From Tetracentron sinense (lineage: Eukaryota; Streptophyta; Magnoliopsida; Trochodendrales; Trochodendraceae), in the NCBI GenBank assembly GCA_015143295.1, contig CM026560.1, positions 8,434,501-8,498,500 of the forward strand: a DNA stretch of 64,000 nucleotides. Direction: 5' to 3'. A program made the translations under genes and the position numbers. Shown here piece after piece: positions 33,801 through 47,686 of this stretch; position 1 is the stretch's first letter; every line of letters starts with the position of its first letter. Under the pieces are notes generated by a model. That model was not told the origin of the DNA, ran no database searches, and saw only the letters and a program-made list of their open reading frames with translations.

Positions 33801-35845
33801 TTCAGCTTTGAGCTTGTGAGGGATGGTATTGTTTTGGTATAGATTTTAACCTTTTATTGAGGACATTGAGGCATTAAATTACATTTATCATCCTTTCACA
33901 TGGAGCCATAGTCTAATTATACTTAATTAAGTTTGCAATTAATGCAACTACTAAATATAGTAACTTCCACCGAAGGTTATAAGTGAGGGAATCCAAATGA
34001 GTGACTTTTGGAAAGGAAAGTGGAAAGTGATTTAATAAAACTCTCATAGGGTAGCTGGCCCATCCGATTCAAAATCCAATGGCGCCAAGCTCCACAAGCA
34101 TTAAATGGTGGACCAACTCTCCATATAATACCTACTATTAAGAGTTTTAAATCACTTCCACGGAAATTAATCACCTCTTCGGGCTGAGGAGGTGATTTAC
34201 CGTCTCACACACCCTCTTTTTTACTGCCTTTAACTATGGTTAAGATGCACTAATTCTTATTATTAAAGTCTTTATCTTTATTTTAGAACTTATGAAAAAA
34301 AAATTAATCACAATATTTAAAACTTTTAACCATAATTCAAAGCGGCTTTGTGAGGACGAGGAGGAATAGTCCCGACTTGGTTGCGGAGGAGACTATTGCT
34401 CTTTTGCAAATACCAATTGTTGTTAGAAGATATGTTTATCAAATTGGACCCCTAGTTTTAATAAAAGCACATTGTGAACCCCATATTTGGAGCCATAATC
34501 TTCTATAGAAATCTATAGGAATTTTCCTATGTAGACACAACGGGCACCAATTACAATTCTAAGAAACCAATGTGTAGGCAACTTGGGAGAAAACAAAATT
34601 TCACTATATAAGAAAGAGTTTAATTTTGAGGCGGAGCTACTCTACTTCACAGTAAAAAAGTGGAGCTCCTCTTCTTAGTGTAAAAACAGTTAACACTTTT
34701 ATAATAGTAGAGACTGTCAGTTCTACAGACCACTTTCTTTCTATAATTATAACATTTCTACCACCATAGGTAAAAAGGAAAGATCAACTTTTCTGCTGCT
34801 TTATATTTTAACGGCCCTAAAATACCCTTCTCTTCATGGTGTTTTTCCAAAAACACCCTGCATGCGATGTGCATGGTTGATTGATTAGTGTGGATATGCT
34901 TCGCAGGGAAATTTGCTTTATTTTCCTCCCCTCTCCGCCTTCGATCGTTAGCATGTAGAGCATCAAACGAGCCTTTATGAACATCTATGGTGTAACGACG
35001 GTGTATGAAATATCATAAACACCTTTTTCAACCTCTATAAAATAGTGTAATGATATAAATAACGCTTAGTGATAGTGTAATCATATATATCCACTATATG
35101 GATAGGGAGCATGGACCTCAATGCTCCTGACAGGCTACATTGATTCCGTGTATAAAGGTATTCCTTGTTATAAAGGGTGGAATAGTCACTTTAGAACCCA
35201 TTGAAAAACGCAGGAGAAGAATTTCCAAAATAACTAAGGGTGTTTACAAAATATTTTTAAGAAAAACAAGAACAAAACAAATGAGGTATTTGAAAATGTT
35301 GGGTGTTCTCCCTTTTGTAGGGTTTAGTTGTTCCACAACCTTGGGGTTGCAAGATGATCAAGGCAACAAAGTGGTTGTGGGAAGTTGTCGCCTCTCTTTC
35401 AGTATAATGTTTGTTATATGGGGTGCTTCTTGGTGTGAAAATTCACGGAAAAACTTAGAGCCCATTGCATGAGAAAATAAAGTTAATTTAGGATCCGTGA
35501 GACTTATCTTAGCACTTTACACTTTGTCATGGTAGTTGGTAGGATATTTGAGTCACTTTCTCAAGGGTTTTAAAACCATTAATTCGTCCCATTTTTTTTG
35601 AGATTTTGCTGCGTAAAAAGTCTTTCGGGAATTGTAACCCAATAAATGAAAAGCATCCATACATCTATTTCTCAAAAGAAAATGCATATTGATCTTTGAC
35701 AAGAATGCAAACTGCTCAACTATATAAGTCTCCGCAAAAGAATGGACCCTTATAATCAATGCTAGTTATAAAATGTCCAATTTCCCTATCAATTTTGAAA
35801 CCCCTGATCCTTTTAAAGTGATGGGTAAATCCCTTCTTAACTACA
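33801..35845. other. P450 5' flank and intergenic sequence
   Basis: About 2 kb of AT-rich sequence without recognised repeats. The first 100 bp upstream of the P450 ATG would hold its promoter and 5' leader; no clear TATA box can be chosen (AATAAAAGG about 55 bp upstream on the minus strand is the best candidate). A 110-codon open frame at 35140-35472 has no recognisable domain and is probably chance. Confidence 0.45.
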
Positions 35846-36026
35846 CACTACAAGAAATCTACTGAGTAGTGACGGAAGATTTCTGTCACTAATGCTCAAT
35901 TTTGCGTACCTATTACTATTAGAGACGAAAATTCATCCGTCGCTAATCCATTACTAATGCGACCATGGCTAAAGGTTATTAGAGACGAAAATATCTTTTT
36001 GTCACTAATTAGCGATGGTAAGTTTC
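35846..36026 (+). mobile_element. CACTA-type transposon left end, truncated
   Basis: Opens CACTACAAGAAATCTACTGA, then has subterminal repeats of the form TTAGAGACGAAAAT and TGTCACTAAT on both strands. A gypsy LTR begins at 36027 and cuts it off. The terminal sequence differs from the CACTA end at 7293, so it is another family. Confidence 0.7.
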
Positions 36027-38089
36027 TGTCGTGCCCCAAAATACCCCCTAAGAGTTAAGGTATAATTTAGGTGTGACTATACTTAACCTGACAAACCATC
36101 CTGTAATGAACAAGACATAACATAATAAAATGAAATATGATACAAAGTGCGGAAGCTTACAACAATGCGGAAGCGTAACCAACTTTTTCTTTTCTATATA
36201 CCTGACTGGTATTCCAAGTTAGATACAAAACATGACAGTAAAGGTAGACATGCCCACCATCAAAATACAAAATAAAGATCAAGTCTCTCTCTCTCTCCAT
36301 AATACCTTACTAATAATAGTCTAGATATGGCCACACATCTAGATCTCTATCCTCTTATGGCTGCAACGGAATAGGCGGCTCCCTTTCTTCCACATACTCT
36401 TCCTCAACCTAAGGCTCAAGGCTGAAGGTATCTACCGAACCTGCCGACATGAAATGTACGACTGAGTATGGAATACTCAGCGAGTACAAGCTACTAGCTA
36501 ATAATAATAATAAGAAACTACAATAATAATAACTAACACAATTCATAACATCAAATTTAAAGCAATACAATGATCGTGACATGCATAGAACAAATGCAAA
36601 ATCTCCGATAAAACCCTTGTTCATAATCCATACTTATTCTTGAAAATATCTTTTCGTGTTTTTCAAAAACTTAATTGCCGTGTTAAAACTTGTCTTTTCT
36701 TGTTCTTGTTTCGTGGGAATCACACATGTCTTGTCTTGTTCGGAATTACTTGTCATGTCATCCTTGTCTTGACTTGTCTTGTCATGCTTAACTTGTGAGC
36801 CAGATGTTGGTGCCCTTGTAGCGACATGTGAGTCGGATACGTAAGTATCCTTCAAAACATAGAAAAGCAACTTGTGAGTCGGATACGTAAGTATCCTTCA
36901 GCGAAATAGAAAAGGTACACTAACATCCTTGATCGGCCCTCTGTCCGGCTTTATCAACTTGTCTTATTTTCTTGTGAGCCAGGTATGTCATATCCGGGGA
37001 TATGTCCTACCCTTGACCGGCCTGATGTTCGGCTTTATCATACTTGCTTGTTTAGCTGTGAGCCAAGTATGACATATCCGGGGGATATGCCCTACCCTTG
37101 ACCGGCCCGACGTCCGGCTTTATCATGCGTTTCGTGAATCACGTGTCTTATTCTTGTTTGGTTTCTCATATACATATACTTTAGAAAACCTCGGTTAATG
37201 CATGCATGCGTGTGTGTGTAGCAATTTGTAGTAATCATGATGACATGAACAATTCAAGAATGTCGTATAGCATTTCAATTTCTTCCATACTCATGTGAGA
37301 ATTTAGGAACTTATACATGGCATTTGGTCAAAATTATCATTTAGGAAAAACCACACAATTCATGCTTTCATAATCTTCATTAAATTCATTTAATTCTCAT
37401 TCATGCATTTCATCAAACACTTGGTGTGCAACAGTTACATAATCATTTTATTCGTGTTTTTATATTTATACATTTCATCAAACACATTGGGTGCGTTCAT
37501 TATGAGTACATTGTCCTTCCACCTTTTTCATCACACATCATTCGTCACACCACATGGCATCCAATTACCTCAACCATCCACAATTTATTGGTTAATCTTA
37601 TATATTTTTAGGGAACTTAAAAGATTTCCATAAAGAGGGAGTATACAAGATAAATCTATAATTATTCTCAAGAAATCCTAGGTTATTACTAAGTTAACTA
37701 GGAGGGTGTACTAACCTTGAGGATTCACTCCCAATCTTGAAGAAAACCCCCTTGATTGAAATTCCAAGCTTGAGGAAGAACACCACTTAAAAATGGAGGA
37801 GTCCTTGCTTGATGAGGAAGATCAACCTTGACTTGAGCTTCCTTAATCTTTAATTCCAAACCCCTCTTTGGATTCTCCCTAATCTCTCTTCTTCTTTCTC
37901 TCCCTTAGGTTTTGGCTAAACCCAAAAATGCTCAATTGAAGCCCTATTTATAGGCAAAGGGTTAAAAACCCTCAAATCTAGATTCAGCACCCGCGTGCGA
38001 TCGATCACACACTAACTACGATCGATCGCAGCTTGCAGTGCGATCTATCGCACCTAGGGACCACCTATCGCACATTCACCCGAAGATTT
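36027..38089 (-). repeat. gypsy LTR piece (R/U5 side plus palindromes)
   Basis: On the map it starts TGTCGTGCCCCAAAATACCC, the reversed LTR end. It then holds the hairpin GACTGAGTATGG/ACTCAGC near 36465, two stems with ATGTCATATCC/GGATATGTC-type arms (36979-37105), a TATA box (TATAAATA, 37952-37945) and TGCGATCGATC-type palindromes (37985-38085). A copia LTR piece interrupts at 38090, and the LTR start is not seen. Confidence 0.75.
37945..38085 (-). promoter_or_regulatory. GCGATCGATC-type palindromes and TATA box in an LTR piece
   Basis: On the minus strand, GCGATCGATC words at 38085-37995 precede GCCTATAAATAGGG (TATAAATA at 37952-37945). Spacing matches the other LTRs. Confidence 0.6.
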
Positions 38090-38459
38090 TGTTAGACATG
38101 ATGCCCAGAAAATTCATTTAGATTGTTAGATTCTTATTAATTTGATTAATAAAACTTCTTTATCTATTGTGTATTCATTATGGGTAACTGACCATGATCA
38201 TGAGATGATCTATACGATATGATTGGATTATTACAGGCAGATATAATCCTGTAATAAAACTTCTTTATGTGATTGGATTATTATAGGCAGATATAACTTT
38301 CTAGTTCCTTATACCTTCTATAGTCACAGCTATGGATGAAGTTGGGCACTTCACTTATATGGCTGCTACTATGCTAAGATGTTCTTAATAGTTGAGAAGT
38401 AGTTCTATCTCGAACTATTGTGGTGGAGATTACACATCAGCATATGGGTGCTTAAATGT
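38090..38459 (+). repeat. copia LTR-like fragment
   Basis: Opens TGTTAGACATGATGCCCAGA, which resembles plant copia LTR starts, then contains two near-direct copies of GTGATTGGATTATTAYAGGC (around 38225 and 38270). It is flanked on both sides by gypsy LTR pieces of different subtypes. It is a fragment without coding sequence, and family is tentative. Confidence 0.5.
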
Positions 38460-40130
38460 ACACTTCTTTACTTGTGAGCCAGAGGCTAGCACCCGAACCT
38501 CCTTGGGCTGCCAACCTCCTTGACATATGGTTTTCTTGTGAGCCAGAGGCTAGTACCCGAATACCCCTGGGCTACCAACCTCCTTGACATATAGTAGCTT
38601 TTAGTTTTCTTCTAAGCCAGAGACTAGTACCCGAATACCCCTGGGCTACCAACCTCCTTGACATATAGTATTTTCAGTTTTCTTGTGAGCCAGAGGCTAG
38701 TACCCGAATACCCCTGGGCTACCAACCTCCTTGACATGCAATGTTTTCTTGTTGATTTATTAATGCATATGCTCTTGTAAACTCGGTTCATGCATGCATG
38801 CGTGCTCGCGTGCGTGCCAATAATGACAGTCCTGGGAACACGTGTAACAAGAGTGATATCACATCACATTTCAATTCATAGTATAACATGTAAGCATTTA
38901 GGTGATCAACATAGCATTTGGTCAAGTCATCATTTACAAGCACAATTACATAGGGCTTACATCCATTTTCTTTATTAAATTCATGTATTCTTGGTTTAGG
39001 CATGTTATCAAACATCCGGTGTGTAACATTTTTATTAGTTTTTCTTTACCCTTTTTAACGCATATTTTCCATCAATCATCATGGTATGTTCATTATTTAT
39101 AGAATGCCCTCCCACCGTTTTCCATTTCACACATCACAACCACATCCAACGGCATCCAATCGCCACAATCCACATCCCATCGACACATTCGAACTTTTTT
39201 CTTATCTTTGTTTATATTTAGTAAAGGTGATACGTTTTATAAGAAAAGAAAGCATAATATCAAGAGTGAAAACCTAGGTTATTGCTAGGGAAGTTAGTAG
39301 AGTGTACTAACCTTGAATCAAGGCTTGATCTTGGGTGTAAACCTTGATTGAAGCTCCAACTTGGAAGAATGAGGACCCTTGCTTGAAGAAGGCTTGAGTG
39401 GAGGAATAAAGCCTCTTGAAAATACCTTGGAGAACGCCGCCTTAGCTTGGGAACATGCTCCTCACGAGTTAAACCTTGGATTTGAAGAATCCAAGCCTTG
39501 GAACAAATCTTGGTAGCCCAAACTCTTGATTTCTTCTCAAAAGGAAAACCTAACCTTCTCCTATCTCTCTATCTCTCAAAACCCTCTAAGTATAGTGAAT
39601 GAAGCCCTAAAGGCTCGGGCAAGCCTTTATGGGTAAGGGTTTAACACCCAAAAGACAAAAAAGCCCTTACTGAAATTTCTGCAAAACGCGATAGACCGAG
39701 TGATCGGTGGTTATGACCGATCGATCGGTTACCTACCGAGCGATTGGTGTTCTTGACCGAGCGATCGGTCAAAAACATACTCTGGAAAATTTCCCCATAC
39801 AAAAAAGTTAACCAGTCGATAGCCTTCGATCGATCGGTTTTGGACTGATCGATCGCTAATAATGACCGAGTGATCGGTTGTGAACCGATCGATCTCTACA
39901 TTAGACCGAGCAATCGGTGCTCTGCAGGTCCCCACTGTTTTGGCCATATCTTTTGACTCGCTCGTCGGATTTCGACAATTCAACTTGTGTTGCATTCGTC
40001 TTTCGAAAACGAACATTTCTGAATTTTCAGAATTTCTGATTTCTCCCTTATTTATTAATTAGACTACGAGAAAGGCCAATTAGCTATGAAAGTACTATTC
40101 ATTAAGTATAGAAAAGTCTAGGGTGCTACA
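38460..40130 (-). repeat. gypsy LTR piece (U3 side)
   Basis: On the minus strand it opens TGTAGCACCCTAGAC at 40130. It contains the palindrome cluster (39918-39695), the leader region, and four copies of a unit of about 72 bp with GAGCCAGAGGCTAG and GGGCTACCAACCTCCTTGAC (38464-38750). Within each unit GAGGTTGGTA can pair with TACTAGCCTC on the sense strand with two G-U pairs. The LTR's 3' end is missing. Confidence 0.75.
39695..39918 (-). promoter_or_regulatory. CGATCG palindrome cluster in an LTR piece
   Basis: Variants of ACCGATCGATCGGT with the spacer GGCTATCGACTGG, TGTATGGGG and CCAGAG. The TATA box has decayed to CATAAAGG about 70 bp downstream. Confidence 0.6.
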
Positions 40131-40898
40131 ATAGCCTTGCTTTTACCCACTTAGAGTATCTTTTATACTCTTTTTTTCATACTCAAAACATGTACCTAAT
40201 ACCCTCACTTGACTCACCATAATACCAAGAACAAAATGGAAGACCTTATGCCTTTATACACACCACACAAGGACACTATTCAGTGACACTACTCATAGCA
40301 CAGTGAACTCGGGTTCTGGGGTTCTACACCTACCGGGCCCAACCCTAGTCTACTGGACTAATCCTTTGGCCTCCTAGCTTAACCCTTGGCCTCCAGGCCC
40401 AATCTTGGCCTTCAGACCCAAACTTTTAAATCATGCACTTGACCAACCCGGTCAACCAAAACCTAGCCCCCGGGCTAGACCCTAAAGCCACCTTGGTGCA
40501 CACACACACTCCCCTTAGCCTTAGCATAGGCTCATGTGCTAGAACTACGATCGGTCTAATCTCACCCCATGTGAGTACGTAGGCAACCCAAGTCGGGTTT
40601 GACCCTAGTTAGCTTTTCACTTTCTTGAATTAATATAATCTAAAAACTAAGGCATTTGAATAAAACTCGACTTTAATTTGGTTTATACCTAGGGAGTAGG
40701 TAACCATTGTAAAATGGGGGTCCCAGGGTGCCTAACACCTTCCTTGAGACTTAATCAAACCTCTTACCTAGAAATCTAAATGCAGACTATAAAAACCTCA
40801 TCCATAACTTGGGACCTATCCCTTAAAATAAATAGGTAGCGACTCAAAAATCAAACCCAGCGAGTAAAATCCGTGCTCACAATCATGATAAGAGAATT
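40131..40898. other. LTR-like remnant of another gypsy lineage, no gene
   Basis: More GC-rich than its surroundings, with GTACGTAGGCAACCCAAGTC and GGGTGCCTAACACCTTCCTT, words I associate with non-chromovirus (Tat/Athila-type) gypsy LTRs. The element at 40899 is inserted into it. No ends or coding region are visible, so the family is only a suggestion. Confidence 0.4.
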
Positions 40899-43278
40899 TT
40901 TCGCAACCCAAAACCCACCCTAGGAGTTAGAGTGAATCTTGGACGACTCATCATGACTTGCTTGATCAAAATAACCTGCAACAGACCTAGTGCATACACA
41001 ATAGAGGACGATAATAGCGGAAACGTAAACTATAAAGCACAACGGAAGTCTAACAAACCTCTATGTATATATATACGTGATCCAAGTTTGATACAAAAGA
41101 AATCGAGACAAAGAAAGTGCGGGCAGGCTCGCCAAAATACATGAATACATCTCTCTCAACTCACCCACAGCTATCCACTCAGAATCTACCATAAGCTAAT
41201 AGTAACCCTCACCCTGAGGTTCCTCCACAGGCTCCTCCACGTAGTCCTCCTCCACCCATGGGCCAGGAGCACAGACATCGAATGGAGCAGCAACTCCCTC
41301 AGAACCTGCTGACATAAACATACGGCTGAGCATAGAATACTCAGCGTGTACCAAATACTAACCAACAGTCATAGCAAACAATAACTATATGGAAAGCAGG
41401 AAGCAGTTCACAGATATAAAGTAGGAACAATTCATATCATCACGCGATAGTAAAGCAGTTGATAATCATGCTTGCATTTCGTAAAAGCCGATAAAAATCC
41501 TTGAAAAACATCGTGCACTTGACTTGACTTAAAACATCATTTTCGTGCTTAAAAAAACTTGCCTTGTCATGTGTCTTGTTTTCTCATGTCGTGTCATGTC
41601 ATGCTTGTATCATGCGTGTCATGCGTGTACCATGCTTGTCATGCGTGCTTGCTTGGGAGTTCAACATGCTCATGTACTTGTGAGATGCGCTTGTGAGATG
41701 CCTTGAGAGGGAAGGGAGGCCCTTCTTTTGTGATATGCCTTGAGAGGGAAGGGAGACCCTTCTTTAATGCAATGAACTTGTGAGTGAGGGGAGACCCCTC
41801 ATGGAAGGGAGGGTAGTGTAAACTCTCTCCTAAGAAGTGTTTGTTCTTGTCCTCTTGTCAAAAGCGAAGTGAAACATATCGTAGGATATATCTCACCTCT
41901 AAGTCTCGTTCTTAAGAATACCGATAAAACATGTCATCATGCCGTGCTCGTGGGACCGTGTACAATTAAGTATGAAAATTGTATCGAAAACATTTCAATT
42001 GATCAATAATTAAATCAAACCAATAAGCAGTTAATCTATCAAGAAGTTCACACACACATTTTCTAAAATAAAGCCTCATCTTCTTCAATGAGTCATTTCA
42101 TCAAACACTTGGTATGCGCATTATGGTTAATACCTAAATCTTGAATTTCTAGCTGGGTTAAGCTCATCACATACATGTACGTTTGTTATTGGTCCAATGC
42201 CCTTCCCATTTCATTCATTTCAACAAACACACGGCATCCAATCGTCCATTCACATCCAACATCCATCCATCCATCCATTCTCCTTATCTTGTTTAGAAAT
42301 TTAGGAAAAATCATCAAATGAAAGAAAAACAAGGAGAATAGGTGAACTAGAAGGTTAGTATAGGGTACCGGCCTTGATTTGGGGTTGAATAACACCTTTG
42401 GTGTGTAGTTCCAACTCGAGGAAGAATCCCTCTTTGAGTTTGAGGAATTCTAGTTGCTTGAGGAAGGTCCTTTGCTTGAAAATCTTCAAGATGAGCTTCC
42501 CTTGATCTCCAATCCAAGCCTTCTTTGAAGGATTTCCCCAATATCCTCTCTTCCCCTTTCTCCCCTTTTCTCTCCTCTAGGTTAGAAATGCCCCAAAATG
42601 AGGATCCCTAACAAGAAAAGGGTTTAAGACCCTCAAATCTGGAATCTGCAACCGCATGCGATCGATCGCACACTTATCTACGATCGATCGCAGGTCCTTG
42701 CGATCGATCGCACCTGGATGCAATCTATCGCACATGAACCCAAACATTTCTGGTCTGATTTCCCCCTGCATGTGATCGATCGCACACTCTTGCGATCGAT
42801 CACAGATCCCTGTGATCTATTGCACCTGGGGATCCATCTATCGCATATGGCCTCGAGAGTTTAGGGCCCATTTCGCCTACATGCGATCGATTGCACCTGA
42901 CTTGCAATCGATCGCACCCTTCAGATTTTGTTGTTTTTCTCTTATTTTTCCACACTTTGGTAATTCGGCCATAACTTTTGACTCGGTTGCCCGATTTTGA
43001 CGATTCAACTTGCGTTGGATTCGTCTTTGGAAGGGGGACATTCCTGGTATTTTAAAATTTCCAATTTCTTCTTTATTTATTGACTAAATTGCCCCTACAT
43101 TCTACTGATCTGCAAATAGGTTTCAGTAACTCGGGTTTTCGATATATTCGACTTAGGAATACTACTTCTTAACACTTAGAGTTGTTCAAAATTTCTCATT
43201 TCATAGAAATGGAAGATTACAAAGGCTTCATGCCTTGGCATGGGTCCCAATACATGGCAAAAGTTCTGGGGCTCTACA
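40899..43278 (-). repeat. 3' LTR of the nested-host gypsy element (2380 bp)
   Basis: On the minus strand it opens TGTAGAGCCCCAGAAC at 43278 and ends ..TTGCGAAA at 40899, where the final bases have decayed from GCGACA. It holds TGCGATCGATCGCA palindromes (42920-42655), hairpin units GAAGGG-TCT-CCCTTC and GAGGGG-TCT-CCCCTC (about 41810-41686), a wobble-paired stem (41896-41869), and the GCTGAG/CTCAGC-type hairpin near 41322. Confidence 0.9.
42655..42920 (-). promoter_or_regulatory. TGCGATCGATCGCA palindrome cluster, 3' LTR
   Basis: About ten words of the form GCGATCGATCGC or decayed versions lie here, in the U3 place that ACCGATCG words occupy in other LTRs. No TATA box follows: the expected spot reads CTTTTCTTGTTAGGG. 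Confidence 0.6.
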
Positions 43279-43290
43279 TCCTCCCCCCCT
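43279..43290 (-). other. polypurine tract of the nested-host gypsy element
   Basis: AAGGGGGGGAGGA on the minus strand directly before the 3' LTR start, matching the tract at 19650-19662. Confidence 0.8.
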
Positions 43291-46200
43291 TATAAAAATT
43301 TCATCCCCGAAATTTGGACGACACATGCATTACAAGTCCCAAAACATCATTGCATAGCATAAACAAAACTTATTCAAATAACTCCGGGTATTTCGCTTTG
43401 GCTTCGGCTTCACGTTCCCATGTGGCCTCTTCCTGAGCATGATGTTGCCACTGAACGAGCACTAATGGAATAGTCTTGTTGTGAAGCACTTGATCTCTAC
43501 GGTCCAATATATGAACCGGCTTTTCAATCAAAGTGAGATCCTCTCGGATTTCCAACGGTTCCAAGTCTATGACATACGAAGGGTCCGCAATGTACTTCCG
43601 AAGCATAGATACGTGAAACACGTTATAGACCGCGGCCATGTGAGGTGGAAGAGCTACTCTGTAAGCAACTTCACCAACTTGCGTGATAATCTCAAAGGGC
43701 CCAACATACCGAGGACTAAGCTTGCCTCTCTTGCCAAATCTCATGATCCCCTTGCTAGGAGACACCTTCACAAAGACTTGATGCCCTACTTGGAATTCCA
43801 AGTCCCTACGGCGAGTGTCAGCATAGCTTTTCTGACGATCTTGGGCGGTTTTCAACCGATCCCGGATGATCTTAACTATATTCGCGGTTTGCTCGATCAA
43901 CTCCGGATCAAGTACTTTTCTTTCTCCTACCTCATCCCAGTAGAGAGGAGACTTGCAACTTTGCCCATACAAAGCCTCGAATGGAGCCATCTGGATACTC
44001 GCCTGATAGCTATTGTTGTAGGCGAACTCTACCAACGGCAAGTGCTCTTCCCAACTGCCTTTGAAATCCAGCATACAAGCTCGAAGCATGTCTTCGATAA
44101 CTTGGTTCACTCTCTCCGTTTTTCCAATCCGTTTGTGGATGAAAAGCAGTGTTGAACTCAGGTCGGGAACCCATTGTTTCCTGAAAACTTTTCCAGAATC
44201 TGGATGTAAATCTCGTATCCCGATCCGACACAATACTGACTGGCACTCCGTGTAACCTAACCACTTCCTTGATATATAGTGCGACCAACTGACTAGAGTT
44301 GAAAGTAGTCCGGTAGGGTAAGAAGTGCTCGGACTTTGTCAAACGGTCCACTACAACCCAAATCGCATCTGAGCCCCTTGCCGTTTTCGGCAAACCAACA
44401 ATGAAGTCCATGGATATGCGCTCCCATTTCCACTCGGGAATAGGGAGAGACTGTAATAGACCTACCGGTCGCATGTGTTCTGCCTTCACCTGTTGGCACA
44501 CCAAGCACCGTGCCACATACTCCGCAACATCCCTCTTCATATTCCGCCACCAAAAGTGACTCTTAAGATTCCGGTACATCTTTGTACCCCCAGGATGCAC
44601 TGTGTACTTCGAACGATGTGCTTCATCCATAATCTCTCGTCGAAGATCTGCATTGGCTGGAACACACAGCCTTCTTTTAAACGTAATAGCACCTCGACTA
44701 GTGAGAGAAAAATCTTCACTACTCTTGGCAACTTCCTTGTCCCGATAAGCTAACAATTTAGCATCCGTGGCTTGGTATTCTTGGATCAAATCTATAATGT
44801 ATGGCCGAACCGTGACATTTGCCAAAATAGGACCGCAGACGGAATCATTCACACTGATGTCCAAATCAGCCAAATCCTTCAATAATCTCCATTCTTGCAC
44901 AAACATGTGTGCTAATAACCCCGGAGGTCTTCTACTCAAGGCGTCCGCTACAATGTTTGCTTTGCCCGGGTGGTATTGGATGGTACAATCGTAGTCTTTC
45001 AAAAATTTCATCCAACGCCGTTGGCGTAGATTTAGCTCCTTTTGGGAAAAGAGATACTTGAGACTCTTGTGATCCGTATACACATAGAATTCTATACCGT
45101 AAAGGTAGTGTGGCCAAATCTTGAGTGCAAACACGACCGCCGCAAGCTCCAAGTCGTGCGTGGGATAATTCTTTTCATGCTCTTTCAATTGCCTCGATGC
45201 ATAGGCAATGACTTTGTTGTGTTGCATGAGCACACACCCAAGTCCAACATGCGAGGCATCACTGTACACCTCATAACCACCATGTCCGGATGGCACTGTA
45301 TGGACAGGAGCTGTGCTAAGTCTCTTCTTCAGTTCCGTGAAACTGATCTCGCACTTTTCACTCCATACAAACTTTGCATTTTTCCTTGTCAGGTAAGTGA
45401 GCGGTGCCACAAGGCTGGAGAAACCCTCTACGAATCTCCTGTAGTAGCCTACCAACCCAAGGAAACTGCGTATCTTTGTGACACTATTGGGCCTCGTCCA
45501 ACTCATGACTGCCTCTATCTTCTTCGGATCTACCGAAATACCTCCCGCGGATACAACGTGGCCTAGGAATGCCACCTCTTCCAACCAAAATTCACACTTG
45601 CTGAGTTTGGCGTATAGCTTGTGTTCTCTCAGCATTTCCAAAGCAAGGCAAAGGTCTTGCACGTGATCTTCCAGTGTCTGAGAATATATCAGTATGTCAT
45701 CGATAAACACGATCACGCATCGATCAAGATATGGCTGGAACACTCGGTTCATCAAATCCATAAAGGCTGCCGGCGCATTCGTGAGACCAAACGGCATCAC
45801 CAAGAACTCGTAGTGTCTGTACCGAGTTCGGAACACAGTTTTAGGCACATCCTCAGCCTTGATCTTCAACTGGTGGTAACTCAACCGAAGATCGATCTTA
45901 GAGAAAAATCTCACTCCCTTTAACTAATCGAACAAGTCATCAATCCTAGGCAATGGGTACCTATTCTTTATAGTGACTTTGTTCAACTGTCTGTAATCGA
46001 CGCACATACGCATCGAGCCATCCTTCTTCTTGACAAATAAAACTGGGGCACCTCACGGTGAGACACTTGGTCTAATGAAACCAAGGCCTTGCAATTCCTC
46101 CAACTGAGTCTTCAACTCTTTGATTTCAATCGGGGCCATCCTATACGAAGCCCGAAAGATGGGAGCTGTGCCTGGCGAAAGCTCGATCACAAACTCAATC

Positions 46201-47686
46201 TCCCTGTCTTGAGGTAACCCTGGCAACTCCTTTGGAAATACATCTAGGAATTCACTCACGACCGGGATAGTCGAAGAGTCCTTTGCCTCGGGGTTCGCTA
46301 AGCTTAGTGCCGTAAAGCGAACGATATCTCTACTTCTCAACCCCCGAAAATGGAATGGCTTCCCTTCCACCGGCCTAAAGAGGACCATTTTCTCGAAGCA
46401 AGCTACATGCCCATGATGAGCTGCTAACCAATCCATCCCCAAGATAACGTCAAAGTCCTGGAATCCAAGGACGACGAGGTCGACTGCCAATTCATGGCTT
46501 CCCACTTGGACCACACTGCCTCTGAAAACGCTATCTGTCACCACTATTTTTCCAAGAGGAGTTGAAATGAACAACTCCGGTTCTAATTGACTAGGCTCTG
46601 TGGAGAAGCCTTGAGAAAAGCTCGGTGAGACAAATGAATGCGTAGACCCGGTATCGATCAACACACGAGCCAAACACTCATTGATTAGTAAGGTTCCTGA
46701 AATTTTAACTAGCTAAGTCAATCCATGCATCAATCATTATACGTATAGATAGAGATATATATATAGCATGCCACATACGTACACAAGGAATAATGCACAA
46801 CATGAATCGCGGTAAAAGAATAACTCTAAACGCGTACCTTGCACCACATCATCAGATGCAAGTGCATCACCCTCTGTCAAGGCAAAAACTCGCCCCTGGT
46901 TCACCTGGTGAGATGTAGGTGTAGACTGGGTAGGCCGGGAGGATGCCTGGTAAGATCCTACTGGACGAGCTGGTGGCCTAATACCTTGAGACAAGCCTGG
47001 TAAATGCCGGCTAGGGCAATCCCTGATCATGTGACCCTGGCGACTGCAATGGAAACATCCACCCGATGCCCTTCGGCAATCTCCTGCCGGGTGCCTCTTG
47101 CCACACGAAGTGCAAGCCTCATATGTTTAAGTCGGAGGGGCCGGAGGTGGAGCATACCTCGCTACCTGAGGTGCAACAGGCCTTGGAGTCGAAAGAGCCT
47201 GAGTTCGTGGCACCTGAGGCATGAATGGCCGTGGAACTGGAGGCGCATAAGATGGCCTCATCGGTGGTGCTGGCCACGTGTACTAATAAGGGCCGGTACG
47301 AGCCCGCCTCTCTGGAGGTGCTGAACTACTGGCTTGGCCTATCGCCAATTCCCTCTTCTTGGACACGGTCTCTGAATTGGCCTCAACCAACAAGGCTTTA
47401 TCCACTACTTCAGCGTAAGTGGCGTGCCTGAAGACCGAGACTCTCTCCATAATAACATCTTTGAGCCCTTACTAAAACCTTCTCATCTTCATCACCTCAG
47501 TAGCGATCATATGAGTCGCGAAGCGTGATAGCTCCGAGAACTTCGCCTCATATTGCGCCACCGACATCGAACCTTGTTCTAGGTTGATGAATTCTCTCTC
47601 TTTCTTTTCCCGAGCTCCAACTGGGAAATAATTCTTGTAGAAGGTGTCCTTGAACTCCTCCTAAGTCCAGGGTTGACCTTGCATAG

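Noticed and set aside
35140-35472. 110-codon open frame upstream of the P450
   Set aside because: No domain, no codon pattern that stands out, no neighbouring exon; probably chance.
43481-45923. Plus-strand open frames of 100-224 codons
   Set aside because: They are antisense shadows of the gypsy pol region on the minus strand.
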